DNA of 44,286 nt, from positions 1 through 44,286 of the forward strand of contig SKQS01000011.1 in assembly GCA_007118895.1 (NCBI GenBank), given 5' to 3'. Below are positions 16,780-25,824 of this stretch, in pieces. Positions within the stretch are counted from its first letter, which is position 1; every line of letters starts with the position of its first letter. The notes beneath the pieces were generated by a model that ran no database searches, was not told where the DNA came from, and saw only the letters and a program-made list of their open reading frames with translations. Both the position numbers and the translations under genes were made by a program. Origin of the DNA: Wenzhouxiangella sp. GTDB taxonomy: Bacteria; Pseudomonadota; Gammaproteobacteria; Xanthomonadales; Wenzhouxiangellaceae.

Positions 16780-16812
16780 AAAACGCAACCAAAACGCGAT
16801 CAGAACGCGATC
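16780..16812. repeat. Three tandem 11-bp repeats
   Basis: AAAACGCAACC, AAAACGCGATC and AGAACGCGATC follow each other without gaps and run into the 3' end of the aminotransferase gene. The 11-bp period is about one helical turn, so a protein could bind one face, but a simple slippage product is equally possible. Confidence 0.55.
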
Positions 16813-18313
16813 AGGCGGCCTTCTCGACTGCCTTGGTAGGTCCGTTGAGCAGGGCGTCGCGGGTTGCCTCGACGATCATTTCCACTTCGTCGCTGGTGAT
16901 GTCGAAACACGGCGTGTAGCGCAGCGAGTTCTCGCCACCGTGGATGACGTTGATGCCATGACGCCGCAGGTATTCCTCGGTTGAGTTGTCGCCGTATGCC
17001 TTGTAACGCCGCGAGTCCAGCTCTACAGAGAACAACAGGCCGGTGCCCTGAACCCGGGTAATGCGGCCACCGAGCTCGTCCTTGAGCTTGTTGAAACGCT
17101 CGACAAACTCTTCGCCGCGGGTGACGATGTTTTCTCGAAGCGCCGGGCTGATCTGGCCCAGCACCGTGGTGCCGACATCCAGTGCCCTGGGATTGGCGGT
17201 CATGGTGTTGCCGTAGACGCCCTTGCGATAAAGCCCGGCGGCACGTTTGTTCATCGCCAGTACCGACAGCGGATACTGGCCGGCGTTGAGGGCCTTGGAA
17301 TAGGTTTCCATGTCTGGTTCTTCCAGACCCTGGAACCCGGGATAGTCGACGATCGACAGCACGCCCTGGGCACGCAGGCCGGACTGGATCGAATCCATCA
17401 ACAGCAAGGTGCCGTGTTCGCGGGTCAGCTGGCGGGCCAGCCGGTAGAATTCCGGATCAAGCGAAGCGCCGGGATTGCCTTCGCCCATCACCGGCTCCAT
17501 GAACAGCGCCTCGATGAAGATGCGGTTGTTGTCGGCCCAGGCAAAGACCTGCTGCAGTTGTTCGGAGTTGTTGGGTTCGACCGTGATCAGATTGTCCTCG
17601 TCCCGGTACGAGGCGAGGTGCTTTAGGTAGGTCTTGCGGGTCGAGTCGGAATACCTGGCCGGTCGGTCGGTTCTGCCGTGAAAGCCGCCGCTCAGTGACA
17701 GCCGATGGATTCGATGGCCGGCCCTGGGAGCGCCCGGGTCGGTCATCAGCTTGGCGTTGATGTCGGCGATGCGGGCAGCCACGGTGACTGACTCGGATCC
17801 TGAGTTCATGCACAGGAAGTGACTGAATGGACAGCCGGAATCGCGATCGTGGCCGATTTCCCGACGAAGCGCCTCGACGAAGCGCAGGTGCGAGAAGCTC
17901 GGCGTCATGATATTGGCCATGACATGGGGCTGGTTCATGGCCTGGAGCACGGTCGACGGCGCATGGCCGAGCCCAAGCATGCCGTAGCCGCCGGAGTCGT
18001 GCAGCACCGCGCCCTTGGCGGTCACGATCCATGGGCCGCGCCCGGCTAGCGCCACGTAGGGGTTGACCGCATCGTCGGCATAGAAATTGACAAAGCCCGA
18101 CTGCAACGCTTCTCTCTGAACGGCCTCATCGACCCCGACCAGCTCGGGGTAGGCCGACTGCCAGCACTCGATTACCCCCAGGGCGGTGTCAACGGCCTGG
18201 TGCAGACGCTCATCGCGATCCGCAAAGCGTTCGATCACCGCATCAGCCAGTCCGGTGGTCATCGGCTCGCCACCAAGGCTGCGTAACTGGGAAAGCTTCT
18301 CCAACACGGTCAT
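16811..18313 (-). CDS. Class III PLP aminotransferase, possibly L-lysine 6-aminotransferase
   Basis: The 500-residue fold-type I aminotransferase has the glycine/serine phosphate-cup motif SGSES (residues 171-175), the pyridine-nitrogen aspartate Asp307, and the PLP lysine Lys340 in YSKALNAG. The usual DEVQ motif is DSIQ here, which sets it apart from ornithine- and GABA-type enzymes. Two observations suggest a lysine 6-aminotransferase: an ALDH7 enzyme of the piperideine-6-carboxylate dehydrogenase type is encoded at the head of the same five-gene minus-strand run, and both lengths (about 500 and 509) fit that enzyme pair. This assignment is inference. ATG 18313 is chosen over an upstream in-frame start because it lies outside the preceding glycosyltransferase gene. 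Confidence 0.85.
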   Translation of the reverse strand: MTVLEKLSQLRSLGGEPMTTGLADAVIERFADRDERLHQAVDTALGVIECWQSAYPELVGVDEAVQREALQSGFVNFYADDAVNPYVALAGRGPWIVTAKGAVLHDSGGYGMLGLGHAPSTVLQAMNQPHVMANIMTPSFSHLRFVEALRREIGHDRDSGCPFSHFLCMNSGSESVTVAARIADINAKLMTDPGAPRAGHRIHRLSLSGGFHGRTDRPARYSDSTRKTYLKHLASYRDEDNLITVEPNNSEQLQQVFAWADNNRIFIEALFMEPVMGEGNPGASLDPEFYRLARQLTREHGTLLLMDSIQSGLRAQGVLSIVDYPGFQGLEEPDMETYSKALNAGQYPLSVLAMNKRAAGLYRKGVYGNTMTANPRALDVGTTVLGQISPALRENIVTRGEEFVERFNKLKDELGGRITRVQGTGLLFSVELDSRRYKAYGDNSTEEYLRRHGINVIHGGENSLRYTPCFDITSDEVEMIVEATRDALLNGPTKAVEKAA

Positions 18314-18353
18314 TGGCGTGCTCCGGTCAATAGGCAGGAAACCCGATATTCTA

Positions 18354-20402
18354 TCAGTCCGCCTGCTCGTCGGTAAGAGGTTCAAGCCTCAACAGCAGCT
18401 GTTCCAGGTCCTCGGAGAATTCCTCGACACGACCGATCGTCGCTGCCACCTGCTGACGGATATCCTGACGCCGCTGGCGCCACTGATCTATGGAGCCTGC
18501 AAGCCGGTTGGCCCGGGACACGTAATCGGATTGGTCGGCGGCAACCCATTCGGGAAAACCGGCAAACTCGAGCAGGCTGGCAGTCTGCCGGCCAACCATG
18601 GTCTGTCCGGCCAGGGTGATCACGGGCACCCCCATCCACAGCGCGTCGGCGCTGGTGGCGCAGCCGGAGAACGGGAAGGTGTCCAGCGCCAGGTCAATAT
18701 CGCGATAAGCGGCGAGCACATCGAGGTGGCTGGCCCATCCGATCAGTTGGACCCGGCCCATCGGCAAGCCGCGCGCGGCAGCGCGTTGGGCAAATTCGCG
18801 CCGGATCTGCGGATCGTCGTATTGCAGGCAGCGCAGTTCCAGTTCCGCATCCGGCAGGGCCTGCATGATCTGCACCCAGCAGTCGAGCAACGGGTCGGAG
18901 ATCTTGGCCAGGCGATTGAAGCAGGCCAGCCGCAGCGGACCCCGGCGGAGGTCTCCAGGCTCCGGGCAGCCGTCCGGCGGCGTGTAGCACAGCCGTCCAC
19001 GGGGCAGGGGGATCATGCGCGTGTTTGGCTTTGGGTCGAGCTCCGGACTGAGCGCCCGGTCGGTCAGGAAGTAATCAATTGCATCGATCCCGGTGGGATG
19101 GAAATAATCCAGCCAGCTGACCTGGACCGGGGCCAGCCGTCGAGCGAATGCACGTAGCACATGATGCGGACCGTGTCCGGTCAGGTCCACCGCCACGTCG
19201 AGCCGGTCAGCGGAGATCTGCTCCACCAGCCCGTCTTCGTCGTTGCCATCAAGCCGGATCAGGCGATCGGCTGCTGCCGCGAAGCGAGCGGTTGCCTGAT
19301 CAGTGGCCGGATGGGTCTGGTACAGCCAGTGCTCGACGCCGTTGCGAGGAAAAGCTTCCAGTACTGCAGCGAAGAACGACTCCATCGGGCCGGACAAAAG
19401 ACGCGGCGAGATCCAGCCAATGCGTAGGATGTTTCCGGCGCGTTGCGGTCTCGGTGGTGCCGGCTCAGGTGCGTGGGCAGCAGCCCACTGTTTATGGACC
19501 TCGGCCAGGGCCTGGCCGGTGGCTTCGGGCAGATGCTGTCTGGCAATCAGCCAGTTGCTGTGAGCCTGCCAGTAATCCGGATGGCGTTCGAGCAGCGTTT
19601 CATAGACCCGGCAGGCCTGGTCGGCCAGCCCGCGGGTCAGCAGGTTGACGGCCAGGAAGAGACGCAGATCGCGCTCGCCTTCGAGCCGGTCGCTCAGCGC
19701 TTCGGCAACTCGCGCGGCGGTTATTGCCGCCGGGGCCTGCTCCAGTCGCCGAACCCAGTCGAGCGCGGCTGGTGGTGAAGATGCCGCCAGGCGGTCGGCG
19801 ATATCCAGCGCCAGTCTATCGGCCGACTCATCGGCATCGTTGGCTGTCAGGGCGGCAATCAGTCGGGTCAGCGCGGGCAGCAGCTGTCGCGCCTGTTCAA
19901 GCACCACGGCGGGAATCTCCGGCAGTCGATCAGGTGCGTTGCGAGCCACCGCAATCAGCCATTCCAGCCGGCAGTTGATGTCGTGGGGATTGATTTGAAG
20001 TGCCCGGGCCAGGGACTGCTCGGCGGCCGACCAGTCTTCCAGGCCGGCCTGTGCCAGGCCGAGATTGAACCAGGCCCCGAACGCGCCGGGCATGGCGCCG
20101 GCCAGCTCGCTCGCATCGCGCGCTGCTGCTTCGTAGCGCTCCAGGGCCAGCAATGCCGTGGAGCGATTGGTCAGGAGTTCCGGGCGCCGGCCGATCCGGG
20201 CAATGGCCCGGTCGATCAGCTTCAGTGCCGACTCGGGCCTGCCCTGGTGCAGCCTCAATGCGGCCAGCATGTACAGCGCCTCGGGATGCCCCGGCGATTT
20301 GTCCAGTACCTTGCGATAAAGCGCCTCGGCACGTTCGAGCTGGCCGGCGCGGTGTGCGCCTACCGCCTCGCTCAGTCGTTTCTGCAGTTTGGCTGGATGC
20401 AT
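18354..20402 (-). CDS. TPR protein with GT41 (O-GlcNAc transferase-like) glycosyltransferase domain
   Basis: The 682-residue protein starts with tetratricopeptide repeats (about residues 1-140, for example AEALYRKVLDKSPGHPEALYMLAALRLHQGRPESAL), followed by a helical middle region. The C-terminal half is a GT41 domain: RIGWISPRL, VDLTGHGPHHVLRAFARRLAPVQVSWLDY, ACFNRLAKISD, and DLALDTFPFSGCATSADALWMGVPVITL. These match the bacterial SPINDLY/OGT family, which transfers GlcNAc or another sugar to Ser/Thr of proteins such as flagellin. The substrate is unknown and no flagellar or S-layer genes are near. It starts 11 bp behind pyrD on the same strand. There is no signal peptide, so it is cytoplasmic. 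Confidence 0.88.
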   Translation of the reverse strand: MHPAKLQKRLSEAVGAHRAGQLERAEALYRKVLDKSPGHPEALYMLAALRLHQGRPESALKLIDRAIARIGRRPELLTNRSTALLALERYEAAARDASELAGAMPGAFGAWFNLGLAQAGLEDWSAAEQSLARALQINPHDINCRLEWLIAVARNAPDRLPEIPAVVLEQARQLLPALTRLIAALTANDADESADRLALDIADRLAASSPPAALDWVRRLEQAPAAITAARVAEALSDRLEGERDLRLFLAVNLLTRGLADQACRVYETLLERHPDYWQAHSNWLIARQHLPEATGQALAEVHKQWAAAHAPEPAPPRPQRAGNILRIGWISPRLLSGPMESFFAAVLEAFPRNGVEHWLYQTHPATDQATARFAAAADRLIRLDGNDEDGLVEQISADRLDVAVDLTGHGPHHVLRAFARRLAPVQVSWLDYFHPTGIDAIDYFLTDRALSPELDPKPNTRMIPLPRGRLCYTPPDGCPEPGDLRRGPLRLACFNRLAKISDPLLDCWVQIMQALPDAELELRCLQYDDPQIRREFAQRAAARGLPMGRVQLIGWASHLDVLAAYRDIDLALDTFPFSGCATSADALWMGVPVITLAGQTMVGRQTASLLEFAGFPEWVAADQSDYVSRANRLAGSIDQWRQRRQDIRQQVAATIGRVEEFSEDLEQLLLRLEPLTDEQAD

Positions 20403-20413
20403 GCCGAAGAGAT

Positions 20414-21448
20414 TCAGGCGGTTCGGGCCTGCGCCTGGCGCCATTCGCGGATGCACTCACCAACCAGTTCCGGGCCGCGGTAGATCAGGCCGGTGTAGAT
20501 CTGGACCACGTCGGCGCCCAGCCTGCGCTTGTCGACGGCATCCTGGCCGGAGACGATGCCGCCCAGGCCGACAATGGGAAAGTCCGGCCCGAGCACTTCG
20601 CGGGCCTGGGCCAGGGTCTGGTCCGCCAGGTTCTTCAGCGGCTTGCCGCTTAACCCCCCGCCCTCATCGCGATGGCGCAGATCTTTCAGTTCGGGGCGGC
20701 TGATGGTCGTGTTGGTTGCAATCAGGCCATCCACCCCGGCTTCGGCGATCACCTCGAGGCTGGCGGTCAGCGCTTGAGGCTGCCAGTCGGGAGCAATCTT
20801 GACCACCAGCGGCAGCGATTGGCCGCTGCCGCTGTCCAGCCGGTCGCGACAGCTGGTCAGCTCGGCCAGCAGCTCGCGCAATCTGCCGGTGTCCTGGATA
20901 CTGCGCAGCCCTTCGGTATTGGGCGAGGAGATGTTGATTGTGACGTAGTCACAGTGGCCGTGCACTTTCTCCAGGCACAGTCGATAGTCGTCGGCAGCCC
21001 GATCAACCGGGGTTTCCTTCTGCTTGCCGATATTGGCGCCGATGATCAGGTTGGCCGGTCGTCGTTGCAATTGCGCAACCAGATGGTCCACCCCCTTGTT
21101 GTTGAATCCCAGCCGATTGATCAGCGCCTGGTCAGCCGTCAGGCGAAACATTCGCGGCTTCGGATTGCCGGGCTGGGGATTCGGGGTGACAGTGCCGACT
21201 TCGATGAAACCGAAGCCCAGGGCGGCCAGGGCATGCATGTGATCACCGTTCTTGTCCAGCCCGGCCGCCAGGCCAACCGGATTGGGGAGATCAAAGCCGA
21301 GCCAGTGAGTCGGGTAGTCCTCTCGACAGCCGGCCATCACCCGTGGCAGCCCGATCAGGCGTGTCCGGTCGAGCAATCCCAGGGTCAGATCATGAGCCGA
21401 CTCGGGCGGGAGGCGGAACAGTCCGCTGCGAATCAGGCGATATAGCAT
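20414..21448 (-). CDS. pyrD: Dihydroorotate dehydrogenase (quinone), class 2
   Basis: The 344-residue FMN flavoprotein oxidises dihydroorotate to orotate in pyrimidine synthesis and passes electrons to quinone. Class 2 is shown by the N-terminal membrane-associating helices (MLYRLIRSGLFRLPPESAHDLTL). Other features are the motif NPVGLAAGLDKNG, the catalytic serine region in NISSPNTEGLR, and the FMN-phosphate end motif GLGGIVSGQDAVDK...ADVVQIYTGLIYRGP. ATG 21448 is chosen because it gives the standard N-terminus; the DUF4190 gene stops 4 bp upstream of it. Confidence 0.96.
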   Translation of the reverse strand: MLYRLIRSGLFRLPPESAHDLTLGLLDRTRLIGLPRVMAGCREDYPTHWLGFDLPNPVGLAAGLDKNGDHMHALAALGFGFIEVGTVTPNPQPGNPKPRMFRLTADQALINRLGFNNKGVDHLVAQLQRRPANLIIGANIGKQKETPVDRAADDYRLCLEKVHGHCDYVTINISSPNTEGLRSIQDTGRLRELLAELTSCRDRLDSGSGQSLPLVVKIAPDWQPQALTASLEVIAEAGVDGLIATNTTISRPELKDLRHRDEGGGLSGKPLKNLADQTLAQAREVLGPDFPIVGLGGIVSGQDAVDKRRLGADVVQIYTGLIYRGPELVGECIREWRQAQARTA

Positions 21449-21452
21449 GCGA

Positions 21453-21794
21453 TCAGCCCAGGCCGATGCCAAACAGCAGGGTCAGGATCACCAGCAGCAG
21501 CCCAAGTGAAATGAGCAGGCCGATGCCCGGAATGGCGCTGGCCGCGCCGACAAACAGGAAAAACAGCAGCAGAAGCGGAAGCAACAGGGCAAGCTGTACC
21601 CAGCCCAGGATAAGTCCGGCCAGGGCCAGCCCGTCTCCCTGCTGAAACGGGTCGCGGGCGATCTGGCGCCGCGCCCGATGACCGGCAATCACCGCAACCA
21701 CAGACCCGATGAACGGCAGCAGAATCCAGCTCAGGATGCCGAACACCAGGCTGATGATCGCCAGTGCATTGGTTTCCGGTTGCGCTGTGGGCAT
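21453..21794 (-). CDS. DUF4190 small membrane protein
   Basis: The 113-residue protein has a short polar head with [15 protein letters not shown], then a basic loop ([28 protein letters not shown]) and hydrophobic helices to its end. This is the pattern of DUF4190 proteins, which have several transmembrane helices and a conserved GxARxxI...GxGLAxAGLxLG loop. No function is known. It sits between an aldehyde dehydrogenase and pyrD, with 15 bp and 4 bp gaps, so it is probably in the same transcript without a clear functional link. Confidence 0.8.
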   Translation of the reverse strand: MPTAQPETNALAIISLVFGILSWILLPFIGSVVAVIAGHRARRQIARDPFQQGDGLALAGLILGWVQLALLLPLLLLFFLFVGAASAIPGIGLLISLGLLLVILTLLFGIGLG

Positions 21795-21809
21795 GCTGTT
21801 CGGCCTTGC

Positions 21810-23339
21810 CTACAGGTCGAAGCGGATGCCCTGGGCCAGCGGCAGCTCGCTGGACCAGTTGATGGTGTTGGTCTGGCGGCGCATGTAGGCCTGCCAGGAG
21901 TCCGAACCCGACTCGCGACCACCGCCGGTTTCCTTTTCGCCGCCGAACGCGCCGCCGATTTCGGCGCCCGAGGTGCCGATATTGACGTTGGCGATGCCGC
22001 AATCGGAACCCAGGTGCGACAGGAAATACTCGGCTCGACGCATGTCTGTGGTGAAGATTGCCGAGGACAATCCCTGGCGAACGTCGTTATGCATGGACAT
22101 GGCCTGCTCGATTTCATCAAAGCTCATGACATACAAAATCGGCGCGAATGTCTCTTCCTGGACGATGTCCCAGTGGTTCTCGGCGCGAATGATGGCCGGT
22201 TCGACAAAGAAGCCGGAACGATCCAGTCGCTGGCCGCCGGTCAGCAGCTCGCCGCCAGCGGACCTGGCCTGCTCGATCGCCTGCAGATAACGTTCAATGG
22301 CAGTCTCATCGGTCAGTGGCCCCATCAGCGTGTCGGCATTCAGCGGGTCGCCGATGCGAACCTGACGGTAGGCATTGACCAGAGTTTCTGTAACCTCCTC
22401 GGCGATCGAGGAATGGACGAACAGCCGCCGGGTCGAGGTGCAACGCTGGCCGGCAGTGCCGACCGCACCGAACACCACGGCCGGAATGGCCAGTTTCAGA
22501 TCGGCGGTCTCATCGATGATGATTGCGTTGTTGCCGCCCAGCTCGAGCAGGCTCTTGCCCATGCGGGCTGCAACACGCTCACCGACCTGGCGCCCGACCT
22601 GGCTGGAGCCGGTGAAAGAAAGCAGGTCGACACGGGGGTCATCGACCAGCCGGCTGGCCAGTTCGTGCCCCGGCTCGATGAGACTGGTGAAAACCGGCGG
22701 ATGGTCGGTATCGGCCAGCGCCTGATTGACGATATGCTGCACCGCGATGCAGCACAACACGCCCTTGGGAGAGGGTTTCCAAATCGTGGCGTTGCCGCAT
22801 ACCGCCGCCAGCAAGGCGTTCCAGGCCCACACGGCGACCGGAAAATTGAATGCGGTGATGATGCCGGTCACACCCAGTGGATGCCATTGCTCATACATGC
22901 GATGACCAGGTCGCTCCGAATGCATGGTCTTGCCGTAAAGCATGCGCGACTGGCCTACCGCGAACTCCCCGATGTCGATCATTTCCTGGACCTCGCCGTC
23001 TCCTTCGGCCTTGATCTTGCCCATCTCCAGGCTGACCAGGCTGCCCAGGGCATCCTTGTTGTCGCGCAAGGCCTCGGTAACCAGCCGGACTGCCTGGCCG
23101 CGCACCGGCGCCGGCACCATTCGCCAGGCGTCGGCCGCCTCGCGCGCGATGGTCAGAACTCGCTCGTAGTCCTGATCGCTGGCGCCGCTGACCGTGGCCA
23201 GCGGTTTTCCGGTAGTGGGGTTGAACGAGGTCACCGGGCTGCCACCCTGGCCATCGGACCATGCACCGGGCCCGAAGCAGGCGCCGGGATGGTCCTCGCG
23301 GATGCCAAGCTGGTCGAGAATTGAACGAATATCGCTCAT
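21810..23339 (-). CDS. amaB: ALDH7-family dehydrogenase (alpha-aminoadipate semialdehyde / piperideine-6-carboxylate dehydrogenase)
   Basis: The 509-residue NAD-dependent dehydrogenase has general base Glu266 (LELGGNNA) and nucleophile Cys300 (GQRCTS), with the NAD-binding FTGSSQVGR segment at 242-250. Features such as LGGNNA, the GFGGxx-like end block ([24 protein letters not shown]) and the length point to the ALDH7/AmaB/Pcd group. That group oxidises aminoadipate semialdehyde (in equilibrium with piperideine-6-carboxylate) to aminoadipate in lysine degradation. A good ribosome binding site (GAGGAGG on the minus strand) fixes the start. It heads the minus-strand cluster and is divergent from rpoE. 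The aminotransferase at 16811-18313 is a likely supplier of the semialdehyde. Confidence 0.88.
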   Translation of the reverse strand: MSDIRSILDQLGIREDHPGACFGPGAWSDGQGGSPVTSFNPTTGKPLATVSGASDQDYERVLTIAREAADAWRMVPAPVRGQAVRLVTEALRDNKDALGSLVSLEMGKIKAEGDGEVQEMIDIGEFAVGQSRMLYGKTMHSERPGHRMYEQWHPLGVTGIITAFNFPVAVWAWNALLAAVCGNATIWKPSPKGVLCCIAVQHIVNQALADTDHPPVFTSLIEPGHELASRLVDDPRVDLLSFTGSSQVGRQVGERVAARMGKSLLELGGNNAIIIDETADLKLAIPAVVFGAVGTAGQRCTSTRRLFVHSSIAEEVTETLVNAYRQVRIGDPLNADTLMGPLTDETAIERYLQAIEQARSAGGELLTGGQRLDRSGFFVEPAIIRAENHWDIVQEETFAPILYVMSFDEIEQAMSMHNDVRQGLSSAIFTTDMRRAEYFLSHLGSDCGIANVNIGTSGAEIGGAFGGEKETGGGRESGSDSWQAYMRRQTNTINWSSELPLAQGIRFDL

Positions 23340-23468
23340 GGAAATGCCTCCTCAAGTGCATAGATAATGCTTCAAACGCGGTATTATCGCACCCGTCCGA
23401 GTCCAGCGCTGAACCATGATATCCTCGAAATCAGTTGAGTCAGTCCGGCCGCAAGAACCTCATACCAA

Positions 23469-23497
23469 GGAACGTAACGGGAGTCTCTCTCCTCTGT
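23469..23497 (+). promoter_or_regulatory. Candidate RpoE-type autoregulatory promoter
   Basis: GGAACGT (23469-23475) and TCTGT (23493-23497) resemble the extracytoplasmic sigma-E consensus (GGAACTT, then TCTGA) with a 17-base spacer. It lies about 100 bp before rpoE, where such operons usually carry an autoregulated promoter. Each element has one mismatch in its key bases, so support is moderate. The rest of the 258-bp gap 23340-23597 shows no other feature. Confidence 0.42.
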
Positions 23498-23597
23498 CAC
23501 CGTCAATGGCAAATTCAGTAATCGATTGCGCGAACTCTGGCCCTCTGCAGCTGTCTAGCTGTCAGGTCTGGCCGTTGGGTCGCGAAAGGACGACCCG

Positions 23598-24179
23598 ATG
23601 AGCGAGCGGGAAGTTGATCAGCTGCTGGTGGAACGTGTACAGAAAGGAGACAAGCGGGCGTTTGATGTCCTGGTATCCAAATATCAGCACAAGATCGTCA
23701 GTCTGATTTCGCGATATGTCCCTGACCACGCCGAAGCGCTCGATGTTTCCCAGGAAGCCTTCATCAAGGCATATCGGGCGCTCAAGCGCTTCCGAGGCGA
23801 CTCGGCCTTCTACACCTGGATGTACCGCATTGCGATCAACACCGCCAAGAATCACCTGGTTTCGCAAAGCAGGCGACCCCCGCAGAGCGATATTGATGCG
23901 GCCGATGCGGAACAATTTGCCGTTGATACGCGTCTCAAGGACAGGGGGTCTCCGGAGCACGAGTTGCTGCGTGAGGAAATCGAGGCAACGATTCAGTCGG
24001 CCATTGCCGATCTGCCCGAAGATCTTCGCGTCGCCATCACGCTGCGCGAGATGGAAGGGATGAGCTACGAGGACATTGCCACGACCATGGAATGTCCGAT
24101 CGGAACCGTGAGGTCCCGCATCTTCCGCGCCCGCGAGGCGATCGATAATCGTCTGCGGCCGCTGCTGGAGCCCGACTAA
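23598..24179 (+). CDS. rpoE: Envelope-stress sigma factor (RpoE/AlgU)
   Basis: The 193-residue ECF sigma factor has region 2 (about residues 10-85: FDVLVSKYQHKIVSLISRYV...SQEAFIKAYRALKRFRGDSAFYTWMYRIAINTAKNHL) and region 4 (about 130-185: LPEDLRVAITLREMEGMSYEDIATTMECPIGTVRSRIFRAREAI). It is close to E. coli sigma-E and Pseudomonas AlgU in size and sequence. It directs genes that repair the outer membrane. The next genes encode its anti-sigma system, so control by RseA and RseB is expected. Confidence 0.97.
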   Translation: MSEREVDQLLVERVQKGDKRAFDVLVSKYQHKIVSLISRYVPDHAEALDVSQEAFIKAYRALKRFRGDSAFYTWMYRIAINTAKNHLVSQSRRPPQSDIDAADAEQFAVDTRLKDRGSPEHELLREEIEATIQSAIADLPEDLRVAITLREMEGMSYEDIATTMECPIGTVRSRIFRAREAIDNRLRPLLEPD

Positions 24180-24202
24180 ATGAAAAGACCGGAAAATCAA
24201 GC

Positions 24203-24796
24203 ATGAGCGAATCGAATCGGGAACACCTGTCCTCGCTGATGGACGGCGAACTCAAGCAATCAGAGGCCAGGTTTCTTGTCCGGCGTTTGACCGGCGACGG
24301 CCAGATGAAGGCCACCTGGCGGCGATACCATCTGGTCCGGGCCTGTCTGCATGGTGAATCGATCAGCGGCGATGATCTCGGTGCCCGAGTGGCCCAGGCG
24401 TTGAACGATGAGCCGGCACTTCGGGCGCGGTCTCCGGGCGCGCGTTGGCTGAAGCCGATTGCCGGCGGGGCGATCGCGGCCGGGGTGGCGCTGTTTGCCA
24501 TCATCGGAATCAACCAGTCCCTGCTTGACCAGTCTCCGGTTGACTCCGCTGCGAACGAACCGGGTTTTGTCAGCCAGCCAACTCCCCTGGACAGGCCTTT
24601 CAGCCAGGCCGCTGTACCGGTCAGCTTCGGTAGCGCCAGCGAACGCCAGCGGATCAATCAGCACCTGTTGCGGCACAATCAGGCCGCCGGTGGCGCCGGT
24701 TTTGTGTCGTTCGTACCGATCGTTACCCAGCGACCGGTAGAAGCTCGCCCGGCCCCGGGCGCTGACGATTCGGATTCGACCCCCCTGGAGCGCTGA
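24203..24796 (+). CDS. rseA: Anti-sigma-E factor
   Basis: The 197-residue inner-membrane protein starts with an RseA N-terminal domain (EHLSSLMDGELKQSEARFLVRRLTGDGQMKATWRRYHLVRACLHGE, in pieces across residues 5-50). This domain binds and silences RpoE. A single transmembrane helix follows (about residues 89-108), then a low-complexity periplasmic tail. In the known cascade DegS and RseP cleave RseA when misfolded outer-membrane proteins accumulate. It is 23 bp behind rpoE and 2 bp ahead of rseB. Confidence 0.92.
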   Translation: MSESNREHLSSLMDGELKQSEARFLVRRLTGDGQMKATWRRYHLVRACLHGESISGDDLGARVAQALNDEPALRARSPGARWLKPIAGGAIAAGVALFAIIGINQSLLDQSPVDSAANEPGFVSQPTPLDRPFSQAAVPVSFGSASERQRINQHLLRHNQAAGGAGFVSFVPIVTQRPVEARPAPGADDSDSTPLER

Positions 24797-24798
24797 CC

Positions 24799-25824
24799 AT
24801 GCGGCCACTGCTCGGCCTTGTTTTGATCGCGTTACTTGCCGCACCTGCGAAGGCTGATGATGCCGAACAAGTCCAGATCTGGCTGGATCGAATGGCCAGA
24901 GCCGTGGAGACTCTCAACTACCGTGGCACGCTGGTCCATGTGCGCGACGGCCAGATTGACACCTTGCGCATCATTCATCGCGCCGACGAGGAGGGTGTCA
25001 GGGAACGGATCTTTTCCCTGGATGGTGAACAACGCGAGATTCTGCGCAACGGCAGCAAGGTGCGCTGCCTGCTTCCCGACGACGCCGGCAGCATAGTTGA
25101 GAGTGAGCTGACATCGCGCATGCTGCCGCTGCTGCCGGCACGCCGCTTCAATCACAGCCAGCAGGGATACCGTTTTCAGCTTGGCAGCACCGAGCGGGTG
25201 GCCGACCATGACACCCAGGTCGTCGAAATTCTGCCCAATGACGGTTTTCGTTACGGCCATCGTTTCTGGCTCGAAACACAGACCGGCATGTTGATGCGAG
25301 CAGTGCTCATGGACCAGTATGGCGAGGTGCTGCAGCAACTCAGCTTTGCTGATGTCGAGCTCGGCGTGCCGATCAGCGATGCGGAACTGGCGCCGACCAT
25401 GGTCACCAGCCGCAGCCTGAGCGCCACACTGGATGCACAGGCGCTTGGCGATGACATCCGTAGCGAGCAGCAGCGCCCCTCCATGCCTCGACAATCCTGG
25501 TTTCCGCGGCGCTTGCCGGCAGGATTCAGACTGGTTGCCGTAGAGCAGGGCGTGGACGACAAGGGCGCTCCCCTTCATCATCTGCTCTACAGTGACGGCC
25601 TGGCCAGCTTTTCGGTCTACCTGGAGGAGCGTGACGGAGCCGAACAGGGCGATTCGCGCATAGAGGCCTTCGGGCCGGTTCATGTCTACACCGGGCCGGC
25701 AGATGATCACACCATCACGGTAGTTGGCGAGGTGCCTTTGCAGACGGTCAAACTGGTTGGTCAGGATGTTCGTCGCGAGCTGGCGCGCGCTCGGGCGGAT
25801 ACGGAGCAGGCTGCTCGGCAGTGA
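24799..25824 (+). CDS. rseB: Periplasmic sigma-E regulator RseB/MucB
   Basis: The 341-residue protein has a signal peptide (MRPLLGLVLIALLAAPAKA). The large N-terminal domain (about residues 25-200) is of the MucB/RseB lipoprotein-like fold (LDRMARAVETLNYRGTLVHVRDGQIDTLRIIHRADEEGVRERIFSLDGE, in pieces). A smaller C-terminal domain (about 220-320) contacts RseA. It shields RseA from cleavage until lipopolysaccharide or protein stress signals arrive. The stop overlaps the rseC start (GTGA). Confidence 0.92.
   Translation: MRPLLGLVLIALLAAPAKADDAEQVQIWLDRMARAVETLNYRGTLVHVRDGQIDTLRIIHRADEEGVRERIFSLDGEQREILRNGSKVRCLLPDDAGSIVESELTSRMLPLLPARRFNHSQQGYRFQLGSTERVADHDTQVVEILPNDGFRYGHRFWLETQTGMLMRAVLMDQYGEVLQQLSFADVELGVPISDAELAPTMVTSRSLSATLDAQALGDDIRSEQQRPSMPRQSWFPRRLPAGFRLVAVEQGVDDKGAPLHHLLYSDGLASFSVYLEERDGAEQGDSRIEAFGPVHVYTGPADDHTITVVGEVPLQTVKLVGQDVRRELARARADTEQAARQ

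Noticed and set aside
16237-16839. 200-codon plus-strand open frame across the 246-bp element and the small peptide gene
   Set aside because: It has low-complexity content, crosses two repeat structures and another gene's better start, and has no ribosome binding site.
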